This document shows, one piece after another, positions 17,954-25,910 of a stretch of DNA of 64,000 bases. The stretch is from DASWYT01 sp965246875 (lineage in GTDB: Bacteria; Pseudomonadota; Alphaproteobacteria; Micavibrionales; SZUA-601). Position 1 is the stretch's first letter. The number at the start of each line of letters is the position of its first letter. The DNA lies in NCBI GenBank assembly GCA_965246875.1, contig CBDFFU010000003.1:1116001-1180000 (forward strand), given 5' to 3'. The notes under the pieces are model-generated. The model was not told the DNA's origin and ran no database searches. It worked only from the letters and a program-made list of their open reading frames with translations. The position numbers were made by a program, and so were the translations under genes.

Positions 17954-17989
17954 TTTTCCTCACATATATTAATTGATGACGGGCCGTAG

Positions 17990-18754
17990 TTAATTATAAC
18001 TCTGAATCAAGCTGCCGGTAATCAGATACCAGCCATCGACCAGTACAAAGAAAATAATTTTAAAGGGCAGGGAGATCATGGATGGAGGCAACATCATCAT
18101 CCCCATCGACATCAGGATGGCGGCGACCACCATGTCGATAATCAGGAAGGGCAGAAATAACAAGAAGCCGATTTCAAACGCGCGGCGCAGTTCGGAGATC
18201 ATAAAAGACGGGATGACAACATGAATTGGTGCGTCTTCCGGTTTTTCGATCTTCGTTTTATTGATATCGGCAAACAGGCGTAAGTCTTTGTCACGCGTGT
18301 GTTTCAACATGAATACCTTGAATGGGTCAGCAGCTTTGCCAAGTGCTTCCATTTCATTCATCTGGCCAGCCATCAAGGGCTGGATGCCTTGTTGATAGGC
18401 CGATTGAAATGTTGGCATCATGATGAACAACGTCAGGAACAGTGCCAGCGAAATCAACACCTGGTTTGGCGGGGTTTGTTGAATGCCAATAGCGGAGCGC
18501 AAAAACGAAAACACGATCACGATCCGGGTAAAAGACGTCATCATCATGAGAATGCCAGGTGCCAGCGAAAGGACAGTGAGCAGGGCAACAATTTGCACCA
18601 TACGACCAGTCATTGATCCGCTATCGGCGCCTTCGCTGCCGGTGCCACCCAGATTGAGGCTAAGCGATTGTGCATAGGCACTGTGCTGCATGAGCAGAAT
18701 GCCGAGCGCCAGAGTGAACAAAAAGATCGCTGAAATTTTGAAAAATCTGATCAT
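17990..18754 (-). CDS. fliP: Flagellar export gate protein FliP
   Basis: 254 residues. FliP forms the core of the flagellar type III export channel with FliQ and FliR. It has a cleavable signal (MIRFFKISAIFLFTLALGILLMQHSAYAQ). Conserved segments are visible: IVALLTVLSLAPGILMMMTSFTRIVIVFSFLRSAIGIQQTPPNQVLISLALFLTLF and the C-terminal EIGFLLFLPFLIIDMVVAAILMSMGMMMLPPSMISLPFKIIFFVLVDGW. The start overlaps the fliO stop by four bases (ATGA). fliQ and fliR are not in the window. Confidence 0.97.
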   Translation of the reverse strand: MIRFFKISAIFLFTLALGILLMQHSAYAQSLSLNLGGTGSEGADSGSMTGRMVQIVALLTVLSLAPGILMMMTSFTRIVIVFSFLRSAIGIQQTPPNQVLISLALFLTLFIMMPTFQSAYQQGIQPLMAGQMNEMEALGKAADPFKVFMLKHTRDKDLRLFADINKTKIEKPEDAPIHVVIPSFMISELRRAFEIGFLLFLPFLIIDMVVAAILMSMGMMMLPPSMISLPFKIIFFVLVDGWYLITGSLIQSYN

Positions 18755-19071
18755 GTCGGATGCGCCTCAGACGGATCGTTAACGGGAGGGGGTGATGTAG
18801 TCTGGAGCGTATCAAGCAATATGACGCGGTCTGGGCTGACAGCCAGCACATATTCAATATTATCACGCCGGGCCAGCAATAATTTATGCCGGTTATCGAT
18901 TGCTTGCATTTCAATCACGCGAAAACGCTTGTTGTTACGAGAAGCGAGTTTGATACCAAGGCTTGCCCAATTATATTTTTGCGCCAACTGACCCAATAAA
19001 AAAATCAGGCCCAGGACAACCAGCAGGGCCATGATGTAACGCACATAATCAGTTGTGGGCATTGCCGGCAA
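18751..19071 (-). CDS. fliO: Flagellar export protein FliO
   Basis: 106 residues with one N-terminal membrane helix (VRYIMALLVVLGLIFLLGQLA) and a small cytoplasmic beta-rich domain (FRVIEMQAIDNRHKLLLARRDNIEYVLAV). It is a chaperone for FliP assembly in the inner membrane. The family is poorly conserved. The call rests on this pattern plus the four-base overlap with fliP. Confidence 0.85.
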   Translation of the reverse strand: MPAMPTTDYVRYIMALLVVLGLIFLLGQLAQKYNWASLGIKLASRNNKRFRVIEMQAIDNRHKLLLARRDNIEYVLAVSPDRVILLDTLQTTSPPPVNDPSEAHPT

Positions 19072-19148
19072 GCCTTTGATATAACCATTGAAACTGCCAC
19101 ATCATGACAGTGTGACGGCTTTTTGGCAAGGCGATGCGGCCGAGTGGA

Positions 19149-20147
19149 TTACAGATAGTTAACGAGTGACAGGTCTTTCAGTGACGCTGTGACCTGATAC
19201 GAAATCTGCAGTTGAGCCTGTAATTGTTGCAAACGTGAGGAGGCTTCAGCAATATCGACGTCTTCGACACTGCCGATGTAATTTTCCATGGTCAGACTCA
19301 TATCCTGATGGTCGGCCAACAGATTGGTGATCTGTTTGGTCGTGCCACCCAGAACGGCCTGGCTGGTATCGACGGCTTTGGCACCGCGATCCAACAGATC
19401 AATCGCGCCATTCACCAGGGTCCAATATTTTGCATTCTCGGCATCGGTTGTCGGCTTGGGCAGATTGGCAACGAGCGCCAGACCGCGCATGATATCACGA
19501 AAGCCACTATCGTTTGATTTGACGGTGTAATCGATGCTGCGGCCATCATCGGCCCGTACGCTGACATTGTCGGCGGCAAGACCTGTATTGCTATAACCCA
19601 AATTTGTGCCAGTAATTCCGGTCACGTCACTGACAACGCTGTCTTTTGTTGGCGAACCTGACATCAAAACAGTAACCATGCTGCTCATGCTGGTTTGCAA
19701 GGCTGCAGGGTCGGCGAATGGCGGATTTTCAATATCACTGCCAGCCAGCAAATACCGGCCGTCCAGTTTCACATTCAGTTTGCCAATGACGCTTTGCAGG
19801 TTGGACGCTGCATCATCGCGGGTAATGTCATCTAACGGCTTGCCGCTTTGCAACTGGCTGCGCAGGACGGCTAATGTGTCGCGAGCCGATGAAGCAACGC
19901 TCGCCATGGCTTTATCCATTGTACTGACGCGTGTTTTAACAACGTTCAAGTTACTGACATAGCTGTCGAGAACAGATTTACTGTTGCGATAGCTAAGCGT
20001 ACTGCTGGTTGCGGCACCGCCCAAATCGCTGAGCATTGTTCCTTTTTTGCCTGATGAGATCTGGCCCTGCGTTGTGTTTAGTTTTTGCCGCAACAAGCCG
20101 AGCAGATAAAGATTGCTGAGCTGGGAACCAATGTTCGAGACGGGCAT
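19149..20147 (-). CDS. flgL: Hook-filament junction protein FlgL
   Basis: 332 residues. FlgL (HAP3) joins hook and filament. The N-terminal coiled coil has the flagellin-type signature (LLRQKLNTTQGQISSGKKGTMLSDLGG). The C-terminal helix pairs with it (SVEDVDIAEASSRLQQLQAQLQISYQVTASLKDLSLVNYL). ACAGGAG precedes the ATG, and flgK ends 26 bases upstream. It is the third gene of flagellin-flgK-flgL. Confidence 0.92.
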   Translation of the reverse strand: MPVSNIGSQLSNLYLLGLLRQKLNTTQGQISSGKKGTMLSDLGGAATSSTLSYRNSKSVLDSYVSNLNVVKTRVSTMDKAMASVASSARDTLAVLRSQLQSGKPLDDITRDDAASNLQSVIGKLNVKLDGRYLLAGSDIENPPFADPAALQTSMSSMVTVLMSGSPTKDSVVSDVTGITGTNLGYSNTGLAADNVSVRADDGRSIDYTVKSNDSGFRDIMRGLALVANLPKPTTDAENAKYWTLVNGAIDLLDRGAKAVDTSQAVLGGTTKQITNLLADHQDMSLTMENYIGSVEDVDIAEASSRLQQLQAQLQISYQVTASLKDLSLVNYL

Positions 20148-20173
20148 GGGTTACTCCTGTAAGACTGACCGCG

Positions 20174-21658
20174 TTAAATCGCGTTCAATAATTGTTTAAA
20201 TAGTTCATCCAGCGCGCCAATAATTTTGGCGGACGCTGTGTAATTTTTTTGTAGCTCGATGAGCTTGGCCATTTCCTCGTCAGTGCTGACTGCTGAACCA
20301 TCTAGCAAGCGTTTTTGCACTTCCTGGGTATAGGATTTTTCAGTCGTTAATTGTGCATTGATCGTGGCATGTTCTTCAGCTTGACGGCCCAACATGGCAC
20401 GTGAAAACTCATCGAGTGATGCATTGCCACCAATGAGGCCAGCAAAGTTGATGGTGCCACCTGGACCATTATTTGTCAGGTTAAAGGCGTCTTGCGGGGT
20501 GCCACTGGCGTCCTTAGTGCGGCCAAAAGTAAAATCGATAATTTTGTCGATCACGGCGGTCGAGCCATTATCAAGCGGCGCACCCGATGTGCCTTGTTGC
20601 ACCAACGCCGCATTGTTGAGAACCAGCGGGTTGACCTGAAAGTTTTGTGAGAAACCGACATACTGATTTTGTGTGTTGGCGGGAACTGCACCGTTTTGAT
20701 CAGTAAACAGCTTCAAGCCTTGTTCGTTGAAACGCTGAGCAACCTTTTGCGCCAGCTCGTCGATCTGGCCCATATAGCTTGGCAGGTCTTGATCGCGTAA
20801 CGCCAGCAGACTGCCAAGGCGACCGCCAGTTTGACCCGTGTTTTTAGCGAGATCAAAAGTGCCGGCTGTGTCGTTGACCACAACACCGGATAAAGATCCT
20901 GGATAGGCAGCCGCATAGGTCATGCCCGTGCCGTCGAATTTAAACTGGCGCGCAACAGAATCGACGAGTGGCTGGCCTTGTTTGGTTTGAACGACCAGCA
21001 TGCCATTGCCGTCTTCAAAATACGAAATATCCAGGCTGCCGCTTAATTTTTTCAAAGCAACGTCACGTTGGTCTTCAAGGTTGGCAGTCGAACTGCCAAC
21101 AAATTTCATTTGCTGAATGCGTTTGTTATAATCGGCAATCGTGTTCAATGTGCTATTAATCGAATTGACTTCTTCGCCAACGGCGTCTTGTGTTTCGCTG
21201 CGCAACGTGGTGAGAAAATTGCTATATTTATTGATAGCGCTGGCAAAGCTTACAGCCTGATCCACAACCACCTGACGGGCAGTTGCAGATTCAGGTGTGG
21301 CGGACAAGGTCACGAAACTATTCGTGAGCTTGCTGAGTTTACTGGCAACGTTTGTTTCCTGATCAGAACTGCCATGAAAGGATTGAATTCGGGAGAGGTA
21401 AGATTCACGCACGGTCAAACCGGCCTCAACTCCTATTTGTGTGCGGTAATCCCGCAGCAATGCCTGATCGACAAAGCGCTGGATCTCGCCCGAACGAACC
21501 CCGACACCGACATTGCCAATCACAACACTCTCTTGCGGCAAAACTTTTCGGGTATACCCTTCAGTTTGTGCATTCGCGATATTCACAGCCGTCAGATCAA
21601 GACCTTTTTGGGCGATCTGCAAGCCGGAGAGTGCTGAGGTAATGGCGCTGGTGCTCAT
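20174..21658 (-). CDS. flgK: Hook-associated protein FlgK
   Basis: 494 residues. FlgK (HAP1) is the first junction protein on the hook. The N-terminus has the rod/hook motif (SALSGLQIAQKGLDLTAVNIANAQTEGYTRK). Middle segments (NLEDQRDVALKKLSGSLDI) and the C-terminus (VSTDEEMAKLIELQKNYTASAKIIGALDELFKQLLNAI) fit the family. The ribosome site is weak. The gene follows flagellin after 42 bases. Confidence 0.95.
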   Translation of the reverse strand: MSTSAITSALSGLQIAQKGLDLTAVNIANAQTEGYTRKVLPQESVVIGNVGVGVRSGEIQRFVDQALLRDYRTQIGVEAGLTVRESYLSRIQSFHGSSDQETNVASKLSKLTNSFVTLSATPESATARQVVVDQAVSFASAINKYSNFLTTLRSETQDAVGEEVNSINSTLNTIADYNKRIQQMKFVGSSTANLEDQRDVALKKLSGSLDISYFEDGNGMLVVQTKQGQPLVDSVARQFKFDGTGMTYAAAYPGSLSGVVVNDTAGTFDLAKNTGQTGGRLGSLLALRDQDLPSYMGQIDELAQKVAQRFNEQGLKLFTDQNGAVPANTQNQYVGFSQNFQVNPLVLNNAALVQQGTSGAPLDNGSTAVIDKIIDFTFGRTKDASGTPQDAFNLTNNGPGGTINFAGLIGGNASLDEFSRAMLGRQAEEHATINAQLTTEKSYTQEVQKRLLDGSAVSTDEEMAKLIELQKNYTASAKIIGALDELFKQLLNAI

Positions 21659-21700
21659 GACGTTTTTCTATCTGTCAAAGGTTGCGAACATTATTCCGAG

Positions 21701-22516
21701 TTATTTAAAGAGACCGAGCAAGATCTGTGGCGACTGGTTGGCGATTGATAGGGTTTGCGTCGCCAGTTGTTGCTTGACCTGCAGGGATTGCAGTTTGGCT
21801 GATTCTTTGGCCAAGTCAGCATCGACGATGGCACCCAAACCTGTTTCAGTGGCATCGCCGAGCAAGCCAATAAAGGTGATTTGGCTGTCCAATGTACGGC
21901 TGTCTGAACCTAATGAACCCAATGTCAAACCAATGCTGCTTTGCGCATCGGCAAAGTCACCAGCCAGCAGGGTGCGGGCGGCCGATGCATCAGCGACATC
22001 GACCAGTTTATCATAAACATCTGTCGTCACATCATGACCGGACACGGAGATGCTGCCGCCGCTGAGGTCTGAAATCACGTTGACGCTTGTAGCACTCGAT
22101 AACAAGTTTGTGCCGTTGAAATCAGCAGCATCAATAAAGCGTGCGATATCGGCGCGTAAGTTAGCGTAATCGGCTTCATATTGTGTGCGTTGATCGCCGT
22201 TGACATTATCGTCTGACAATTTGGTCAAGACGGCACGAACATCAGCCATCGTATTGGAAATGGAGGTGGCGGCGTTGCTGGCAACAGTCAATGTGCCTTT
22301 CGCCTTCGACAATTGTTCGCTAATGGCGGTATAGCCTTTCATGTCACCGCGCAAACCTTGCGCAATGGCGAAACTCGCACTGTCATCTTCTGCATCGTTC
22401 ACACGGTAACCGGTGCTGACGACTTTTTGCGTTGCTTGCAATGCTTGATTGGTTCTATTGAGACCCTGCAGAGCAATAATGGCTGCAGTATTGGTTTGGA
22501 TCGAATTCAAGGTCAT
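21701..22516 (-). CDS. Flagellin
   Basis: 271 residues from the ATG at 22516, which has TAGGAG upstream. The open frame to 22567 lies over the sigma-54-type site and is not used. N-terminal D0/D1 (NSIQTNTAAIIALQGLNRTNQALQATQKVVSTGYRVNDAEDDSASFAIAQGLRGD) and C-terminal D1/D0 (AKLQSLQVKQQLATQTLSIANQSPQILLGLF) are canonical. The variable middle is very short, as in the small alphaproteobacterial flagellins. The filament is exported through the flagellar type III system. No second flagellin copy, flaF or flbT is in the window. Confidence 0.96.
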   Translation of the reverse strand: MTLNSIQTNTAAIIALQGLNRTNQALQATQKVVSTGYRVNDAEDDSASFAIAQGLRGDMKGYTAISEQLSKAKGTLTVASNAATSISNTMADVRAVLTKLSDDNVNGDQRTQYEADYANLRADIARFIDAADFNGTNLLSSATSVNVISDLSGGSISVSGHDVTTDVYDKLVDVADASAARTLLAGDFADAQSSIGLTLGSLGSDSRTLDSQITFIGLLGDATETGLGAIVDADLAKESAKLQSLQVKQQLATQTLSIANQSPQILLGLFK

Positions 22517-22562
22517 TGGGGTTTCTCCTATAGAGGGTTGAGGACCTGTACAGGGAGGTAAA

Positions 22563-22578
22563 TGCAATCACCATGCCA
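22563..22578 (-). promoter_or_regulatory. Sigma-54-type promoter of flagellin-flgK-flgL
   Basis: The minus strand reads TGGCATGGTGATTGCA, 15 of 16 matches to TGGCACG-N4-TTGCA, 47 bases before the flagellin ATG. It shares the TGGCATG variant with the sites before flgI and flgF. Confidence 0.78.
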
Positions 22579-22642
22579 AAATCATGGAGACGTGCGCAAA
22601 AGGCCAAATTTTGCTTGCGTATACATCAGGAAAAAGGACATT

Positions 22643-22668
22643 AAAAAAGGGCGCTTAAAAGCGCCCTG
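22643..22668 (-). terminator. Rho-independent terminator
   Basis: Stem GGGCGC/GCGCCC with a TTAAAA loop, preceded by a run of A on the plus strand, which is T on the minus strand. It lies 32 bases after the stop of the 52-residue gene at 22700 and insulates it from the flagellin promoter. Confidence 0.85.
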
Positions 22669-22699
22669 TTGTTAAAATCCCGGTGGGGGAAATGGATGT

Positions 22700-22858
22700 C
22701 TATGCTGCCTGACGGTGCTGATCGCGCATCTTTTGCAGTTCATAAGCTGTATCAACACACACTGGCTCGTCATACATGCCAGTCAGTGCAAACCAGCCGT
22801 CTTCGATCAACTGCCAACCTTTTGCAATTAAGTAACGTGTTGCAGACGCTTCGTTCAT
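22700..22858 (-). CDS. Small protein of unknown function (52 residues)
   Basis: A complete reading frame, MNEASATRYLIAKGWQLIED to RQAA, too short for many gene callers. AGGGGG lies about 6 bases before the ATG, and a strong terminator follows the stop. The protein is soluble and mixed alpha/beta in appearance (YLIAKGWQLIEDGWFALTG), with one cysteine and an arginine/glutamine-rich end. No family is recognised. The opposite-strand frame over the same bases has no ribosome site and an unlikely composition, so this strand is preferred. Confidence 0.7.
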   Translation of the reverse strand: MNEASATRYLIAKGWQLIEDGWFALTGMYDEPVCVDTAYELQKMRDQHRQAA

Positions 22859-23016
22859 GATGGCCCCCTGGTATGATAATGAAGAGCAAATTTACTCGGT
22901 TTATTTATCTACCTTAACAAAGTCTTACCAACGAGTCAAGAATAATTATATAAAATTTAATCTTTATGCATGAAATCATTAATGTTCAGATTTAAAATAA
23001 ACTGCGTGAGGCGTTT

Positions 23017-23655
23017 ATGTTATCATCTATTATTATAGTCTGCGACTTTACGGGCATTTTAGCCTTTGCTGCGACGGGTGCATTGGTTGCAGGGCAAAAG
23101 CGTATGGACGCGTTTGGCGGCTTGGTATTGGCCGTGGTGACCGGTGTTGGCGGCGGCACGCTGCGCGACATGATTCTAGATGTCCCAGTGTTTTGGCTGC
23201 GCGAAAGCGATGCGTTGTTAGCTTGCATGGCGGGATTCGGGATTTGCTGGGCTGTATTGCTACTGCGCCGCAAGCCGCATTTGCCCCGCCATATAACGAA
23301 AATCATTCAATGGCTGGACGCGTTAGGATTGGCTTTGTTCACAGTCATTGGCGCGCGAAAGGGGTTATTGGCTGGCGAAAGTGCCGGAGTGGCTATAGTC
23401 ATGGGCGTGTTAACGGGCATCGGCGGTGGGATTTTGCGGGATGTTTTGGCCAATCGGGTGCCATTGGTGTTATCGCGCATCCGGTTTTACGCCACGGCCT
23501 CGTTTTGCGGGGCAGCAGTGTTTGTCTTGCTGTGGACGTTCGGGCCAGCTTTTGCTTTTGGTGCGGGCTTTGCCGTGACCTTGGTGTTGCGGGTCGGGGC
23601 CTTGGTCTATGATTGGCGGCTGCCCATGTTTCCGGCCTATCAGGAAACAGAATAA
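23017..23655 (+). CDS. TRIC-type (YadS/UPF0126) membrane channel
   Basis: 212 residues, seven likely membrane segments built as an internal duplication. The glycine-rich kink motif occurs twice: GVGGGTLRDM near residue 44 and GIGGGILRDV near residue 132. Prokaryotic TRIC proteins are trimeric inner-membrane cation channels, while related YadS proteins have been linked to glycine uptake, so the substrate is open. GAGGCG precedes the ATG. It is apparently a single gene. Confidence 0.88.
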   Translation: MLSSIIIVCDFTGILAFAATGALVAGQKRMDAFGGLVLAVVTGVGGGTLRDMILDVPVFWLRESDALLACMAGFGICWAVLLLRRKPHLPRHITKIIQWLDALGLALFTVIGARKGLLAGESAGVAIVMGVLTGIGGGILRDVLANRVPLVLSRIRFYATASFCGAAVFVLLWTFGPAFAFGAGFAVTLVLRVGALVYDWRLPMFPAYQETE

Positions 23656-23677
23656 TAGCATAATTAAAACTGGCAAA

Positions 23678-23718
23678 GTGCACTGTGCACGTCTATATAT
23701 AATGTCATTCCTGACATT
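23678..23718. promoter_or_regulatory. Two inverted repeats around a -10 box upstream of the ferredoxin gene
   Basis: GTGCAC-T-GTGCAC (23678-23690) is a perfect 13-base odd palindrome. TATAAT lies at 23698-23703, and AATGTCA-TTCC-TGACATT (23701-23718) follows, with 7-base arms. The first lies at the -35 position and the second over the expected transcript start, an arrangement suited to regulated expression. The second repeat followed by CTTTTT could instead be a weak hairpin. Confidence 0.45.
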
Positions 23719-23737
23719 CTTTTTATGATACCAGACG

Positions 23738-24049
23738 ATGCCCAAAGTGACTTTTATCGACCGCAACGGTGCGGCTATTGAGATTGATGCGCCGGTTGGC
23801 GCCAGCCTGCTACGCATTGCACATGACAATGATGTTGATCTGGAAGGGGCCTGCGGCGGCTCGCTGGCCTGTGCCACCTGTCACGTTATTGTAGATCCAA
23901 AATGGGCCGACAAACTGCCTGAGCCAACCGAAGCCGAAGAAGACATGTTGGATTTGGCCTTCAACCTGACAGCAACCTCTAGGCTCGGCTGCCAGTGCAA
24001 GATGACGGATGCATTGGATGGTCTAGTTGTGACTTTGCCGAAGATTTAA
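23738..24049 (+). CDS. Adrenodoxin-type [2Fe-2S] ferredoxin
   Basis: 103 residues. It is a cytoplasmic one-electron carrier for Fe-S assembly or oxygenases. Ligand cysteines are C39, C45 and C48 (CGGSLACATC) and C85 (SRLGCQC). The flanking SRLGCQ and the acidic helix (PEPTEAEEDMLDLA) place it in the Isc-Fdx/adrenodoxin group. The isc genes are not adjacent, but an IscA/ErpA-type protein lies at 37737. Confidence 0.93.
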   Translation: MPKVTFIDRNGAAIEIDAPVGASLLRIAHDNDVDLEGACGGSLACATCHVIVDPKWADKLPEPTEAEEDMLDLAFNLTATSRLGCQCKMTDALDGLVVTLPKI

Positions 24050-24097
24050 ATTGATATTATCAATTATTGTGTTATAATTAATGTTATAACAAGGAGG
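24049..24097 (+). promoter_or_regulatory. Promoter and double operator of the toxin-antitoxin module
   Basis: TTGATA (24051-24056), a 16-base spacer and TATAAT (24073-24078) form a near-consensus promoter. A perfect odd palindrome, AATTGATA-T-TATCAATT (24049-24065), covers the -35 box. A second, GTTATAA-6-TTATAAC (24071-24090), covers the -10 box and probable start. AAGGAGG (24091-24097) follows directly. This is the layout expected for autorepression by the antitoxin. Confidence 0.65.
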
Positions 24098-24102
24098 CTA
24101 TC

Positions 24103-24327
24103 ATGCAAACAGTTAAATTGACCGCAGTCGGTAATTCGACCGGTGCGATTATTCCTAAAGAGATGCTCGCCCGCATGGGCGTTGAAAAGGGTGACACTCT
24201 TTTTGCCGTTGAAACGCCGCAGGGTTTCATGCTGACACCATACGATCCAGAATTTGCCAGGCAAATGGAAATCGGTCAAAAATTTATGAATCGCTATCGT
24301 GAAACGTTTTTAGCTTTAGCTAAATAA
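24103..24327 (+). CDS. AbrB/MazE-type antitoxin
   Basis: 74 residues. The N-terminal swapped-hairpin AbrB domain is clear (VKLTAVGNSTGAIIPKEMLARMGVEKGDTLFAVE, residues 4-38), and a helical tail (EFARQMEIGQKFMNRYRETF) probably wraps the toxin. Such proteins repress their own promoter and neutralise the toxin. A strong AAGGAGG lies 5 bases before the ATG. The toxin begins 5 bases after the stop. Confidence 0.88.
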   Translation: MQTVKLTAVGNSTGAIIPKEMLARMGVEKGDTLFAVETPQGFMLTPYDPEFARQMEIGQKFMNRYRETFLALAK

Positions 24328-24332
24328 TTCTG

Positions 24333-24740
24333 ATGATTGATCACCGAATTGAACCTATTTGGATACGGTCGAATGCTTTGGTTTCGCTGACATCTCAATC
24401 AATCATGCACCATGGCGGTACAAAAGGAACTGTGAAGTATGATTTGTTAGACTCAGCTTTACACAAGCCTCAGCACTTGTGGCATTACGAGAAAGTTGAT
24501 GATTTAGCGACATTGGCTGTGGCCTATGCGATGGCGATTAGTCAAAACCATCCTTTTACAGACGGTAACAAACGAGCAGCTTATATTGCTATCGGCTTGT
24601 TCTTGGAAGGAAATGGTCAGTTTGTTACAGCTGATCAAATGGAAGCTTACTCCATCATCATGAGTTTGGCTCAAAATGAAATCGATCAACCAATGCTTAT
24701 ACATTGGCTCAAGCAAAACATGAAAAAATTAGACGATTAA
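24333..24740 (+). CDS. Doc/Fic-type toxin (death-on-curing family)
   Basis: 135 residues, the usual Doc size. The Fic-fold motif HPFTDGNKR (residues 73-81) matches HxFx(D/N)(A/G)NKR. Phage P1 Doc phosphorylates EF-Tu with this motif. The N-terminal SQSIMHHGGTKGTVKYDLLDSALHKPQHLWHY also fits the family. The cognate protein is AbrB-like rather than Phd. The stop lies only 3 bases before mnmA, so the pair may feed transcripts into that essential-type gene. Confidence 0.9.
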   Translation: MIDHRIEPIWIRSNALVSLTSQSIMHHGGTKGTVKYDLLDSALHKPQHLWHYEKVDDLATLAVAYAMAISQNHPFTDGNKRAAYIAIGLFLEGNGQFVTADQMEAYSIIMSLAQNEIDQPMLIHWLKQNMKKLDD

Positions 24741-24743
24741 ACT

Positions 24744-25907
24744 ATGAACGACGACATCCTCCATCAACTGATCGGCAGCCCGAAACCGCCGGCCCAAACG
24801 CGCATTGTTGTGGCGATGTCGGGTGGAGTTGACTCGTCTGTGGCGGCTGTGATGTTGCACAAAGCGGGATATGATGTCGTTGGTATTACGTTACAGCTGT
24901 ACGATTACGGATCGTTTGCCGGTAAGAAAGGCGCGTGTTGTGCAGGACAGGATATTTACGATGCCAAGACGGTGGCCGACCGGTTCGGCTTTCCACACTA
25001 TGTGCTCAATTATGAATCTCTGTTCAAAGAAAAAGTGATCGAGGATTTTGCCGACAGTTATTTGCGCGGCGAAACACCAATCCCGTGCGTAAAGTGCAAC
25101 CAGAACGTCAAATTCGCGGATCTGTTGCGCACCGCCAAAGATCTGGACGCCGACATGCTAGCCACCGGCCATTACGTGAAGCGTGTGGTGAATGCAGACG
25201 GTAAAGCCGAATTGCATCGCGGTCTGGAACTCACCAAGGATCAAAGCTATTTTTTGTTTGCCACCACACAGGAACAGCTCGACTATCTGCGTTTCCCGTT
25301 AGGGGACATGACAAAGATGGATACGCGCGCACTTGCCACCGAATATGGTTTGAGCGTTGCGGACAAACCAGACAGTCAGGATATCTGTTTTGTGCCGGAT
25401 GGCGATTACGCCAAGATCGTCACGAAACTGCGCCCGCATGCGATTGACCCCGGCCAGATTGTGCATCTGGATGGGCGGGTGCTTGGCGAGCATCAGGGCA
25501 TTATTCATTACACCATTGGCCAGCGTCGCGGTTTGGGATTGGGCGGGGCGGAAACGCAAGGCGATCCATTATTCGTCGTGGCGCTTAAACCGGCTGAGCA
25601 AAAAGTCATTGTTGGCCCACGTGACGCGTTGGCGCGCGATACGGTCATGTTGAACGACGTGAATTGGCTGGGGGAACAGGAATTGCAACACTCGATTCCG
25701 GTGACCATCAAATTGCGGTCTGGTCAGCAGCCAGCGAATGCGCAGATGATGCGTGATGCAGATGGTATTGTTCGTGTCACATTGGACGATGCACAGTATG
25801 GTATTTCACCAGGCCAGGCCTGCGTGATTTATTGGAATGACCGGTGTCTGGGTGGTGGCTGGATTGCCAATACGGCACACAGCCGTTTTGATAATGTAGG
25901 AGGATAA
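24744..25907 (+). CDS. mnmA: tRNA-specific 2-thiouridylase MnmA
   Basis: 387 residues. MnmA uses ATP and relay sulfur to make 2-thiouridine at position 34 of tRNA-Lys, -Glu and -Gln. The PP-loop SGGVDSS is at residues 26-32. The first catalytic cysteine is in PCVKCNQNVKF, and the second is in DSQDICFVPDGDY. The C-terminal beta-barrel domain (GQRRGLGLG, ISPGQACVIYW) is complete. The gene follows the toxin by 3 bases without a visible promoter between them. Confidence 0.96.
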   Translation: MNDDILHQLIGSPKPPAQTRIVVAMSGGVDSSVAAVMLHKAGYDVVGITLQLYDYGSFAGKKGACCAGQDIYDAKTVADRFGFPHYVLNYESLFKEKVIEDFADSYLRGETPIPCVKCNQNVKFADLLRTAKDLDADMLATGHYVKRVVNADGKAELHRGLELTKDQSYFLFATTQEQLDYLRFPLGDMTKMDTRALATEYGLSVADKPDSQDICFVPDGDYAKIVTKLRPHAIDPGQIVHLDGRVLGEHQGIIHYTIGQRRGLGLGGAETQGDPLFVVALKPAEQKVIVGPRDALARDTVMLNDVNWLGEQELQHSIPVTIKLRSGQQPANAQMMRDADGIVRVTLDDAQYGISPGQACVIYWNDRCLGGGWIANTAHSRFDNVGG

Positions 25908-25910
25908 GAC

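Noticed and set aside
19072..19148. Possible sigma-54 site upstream of fliO
   Set aside because: A TGGCA element is present on the minus strand, but the -12 dinucleotide is GG instead of GC, so it does not meet the pattern of the other three sites.
22669..22860. Plus-strand 63-codon frame
   Set aside because: It begins inside the terminator hairpin region and lacks a ribosome site. The opposite-strand 52-codon frame explains the sequence better.
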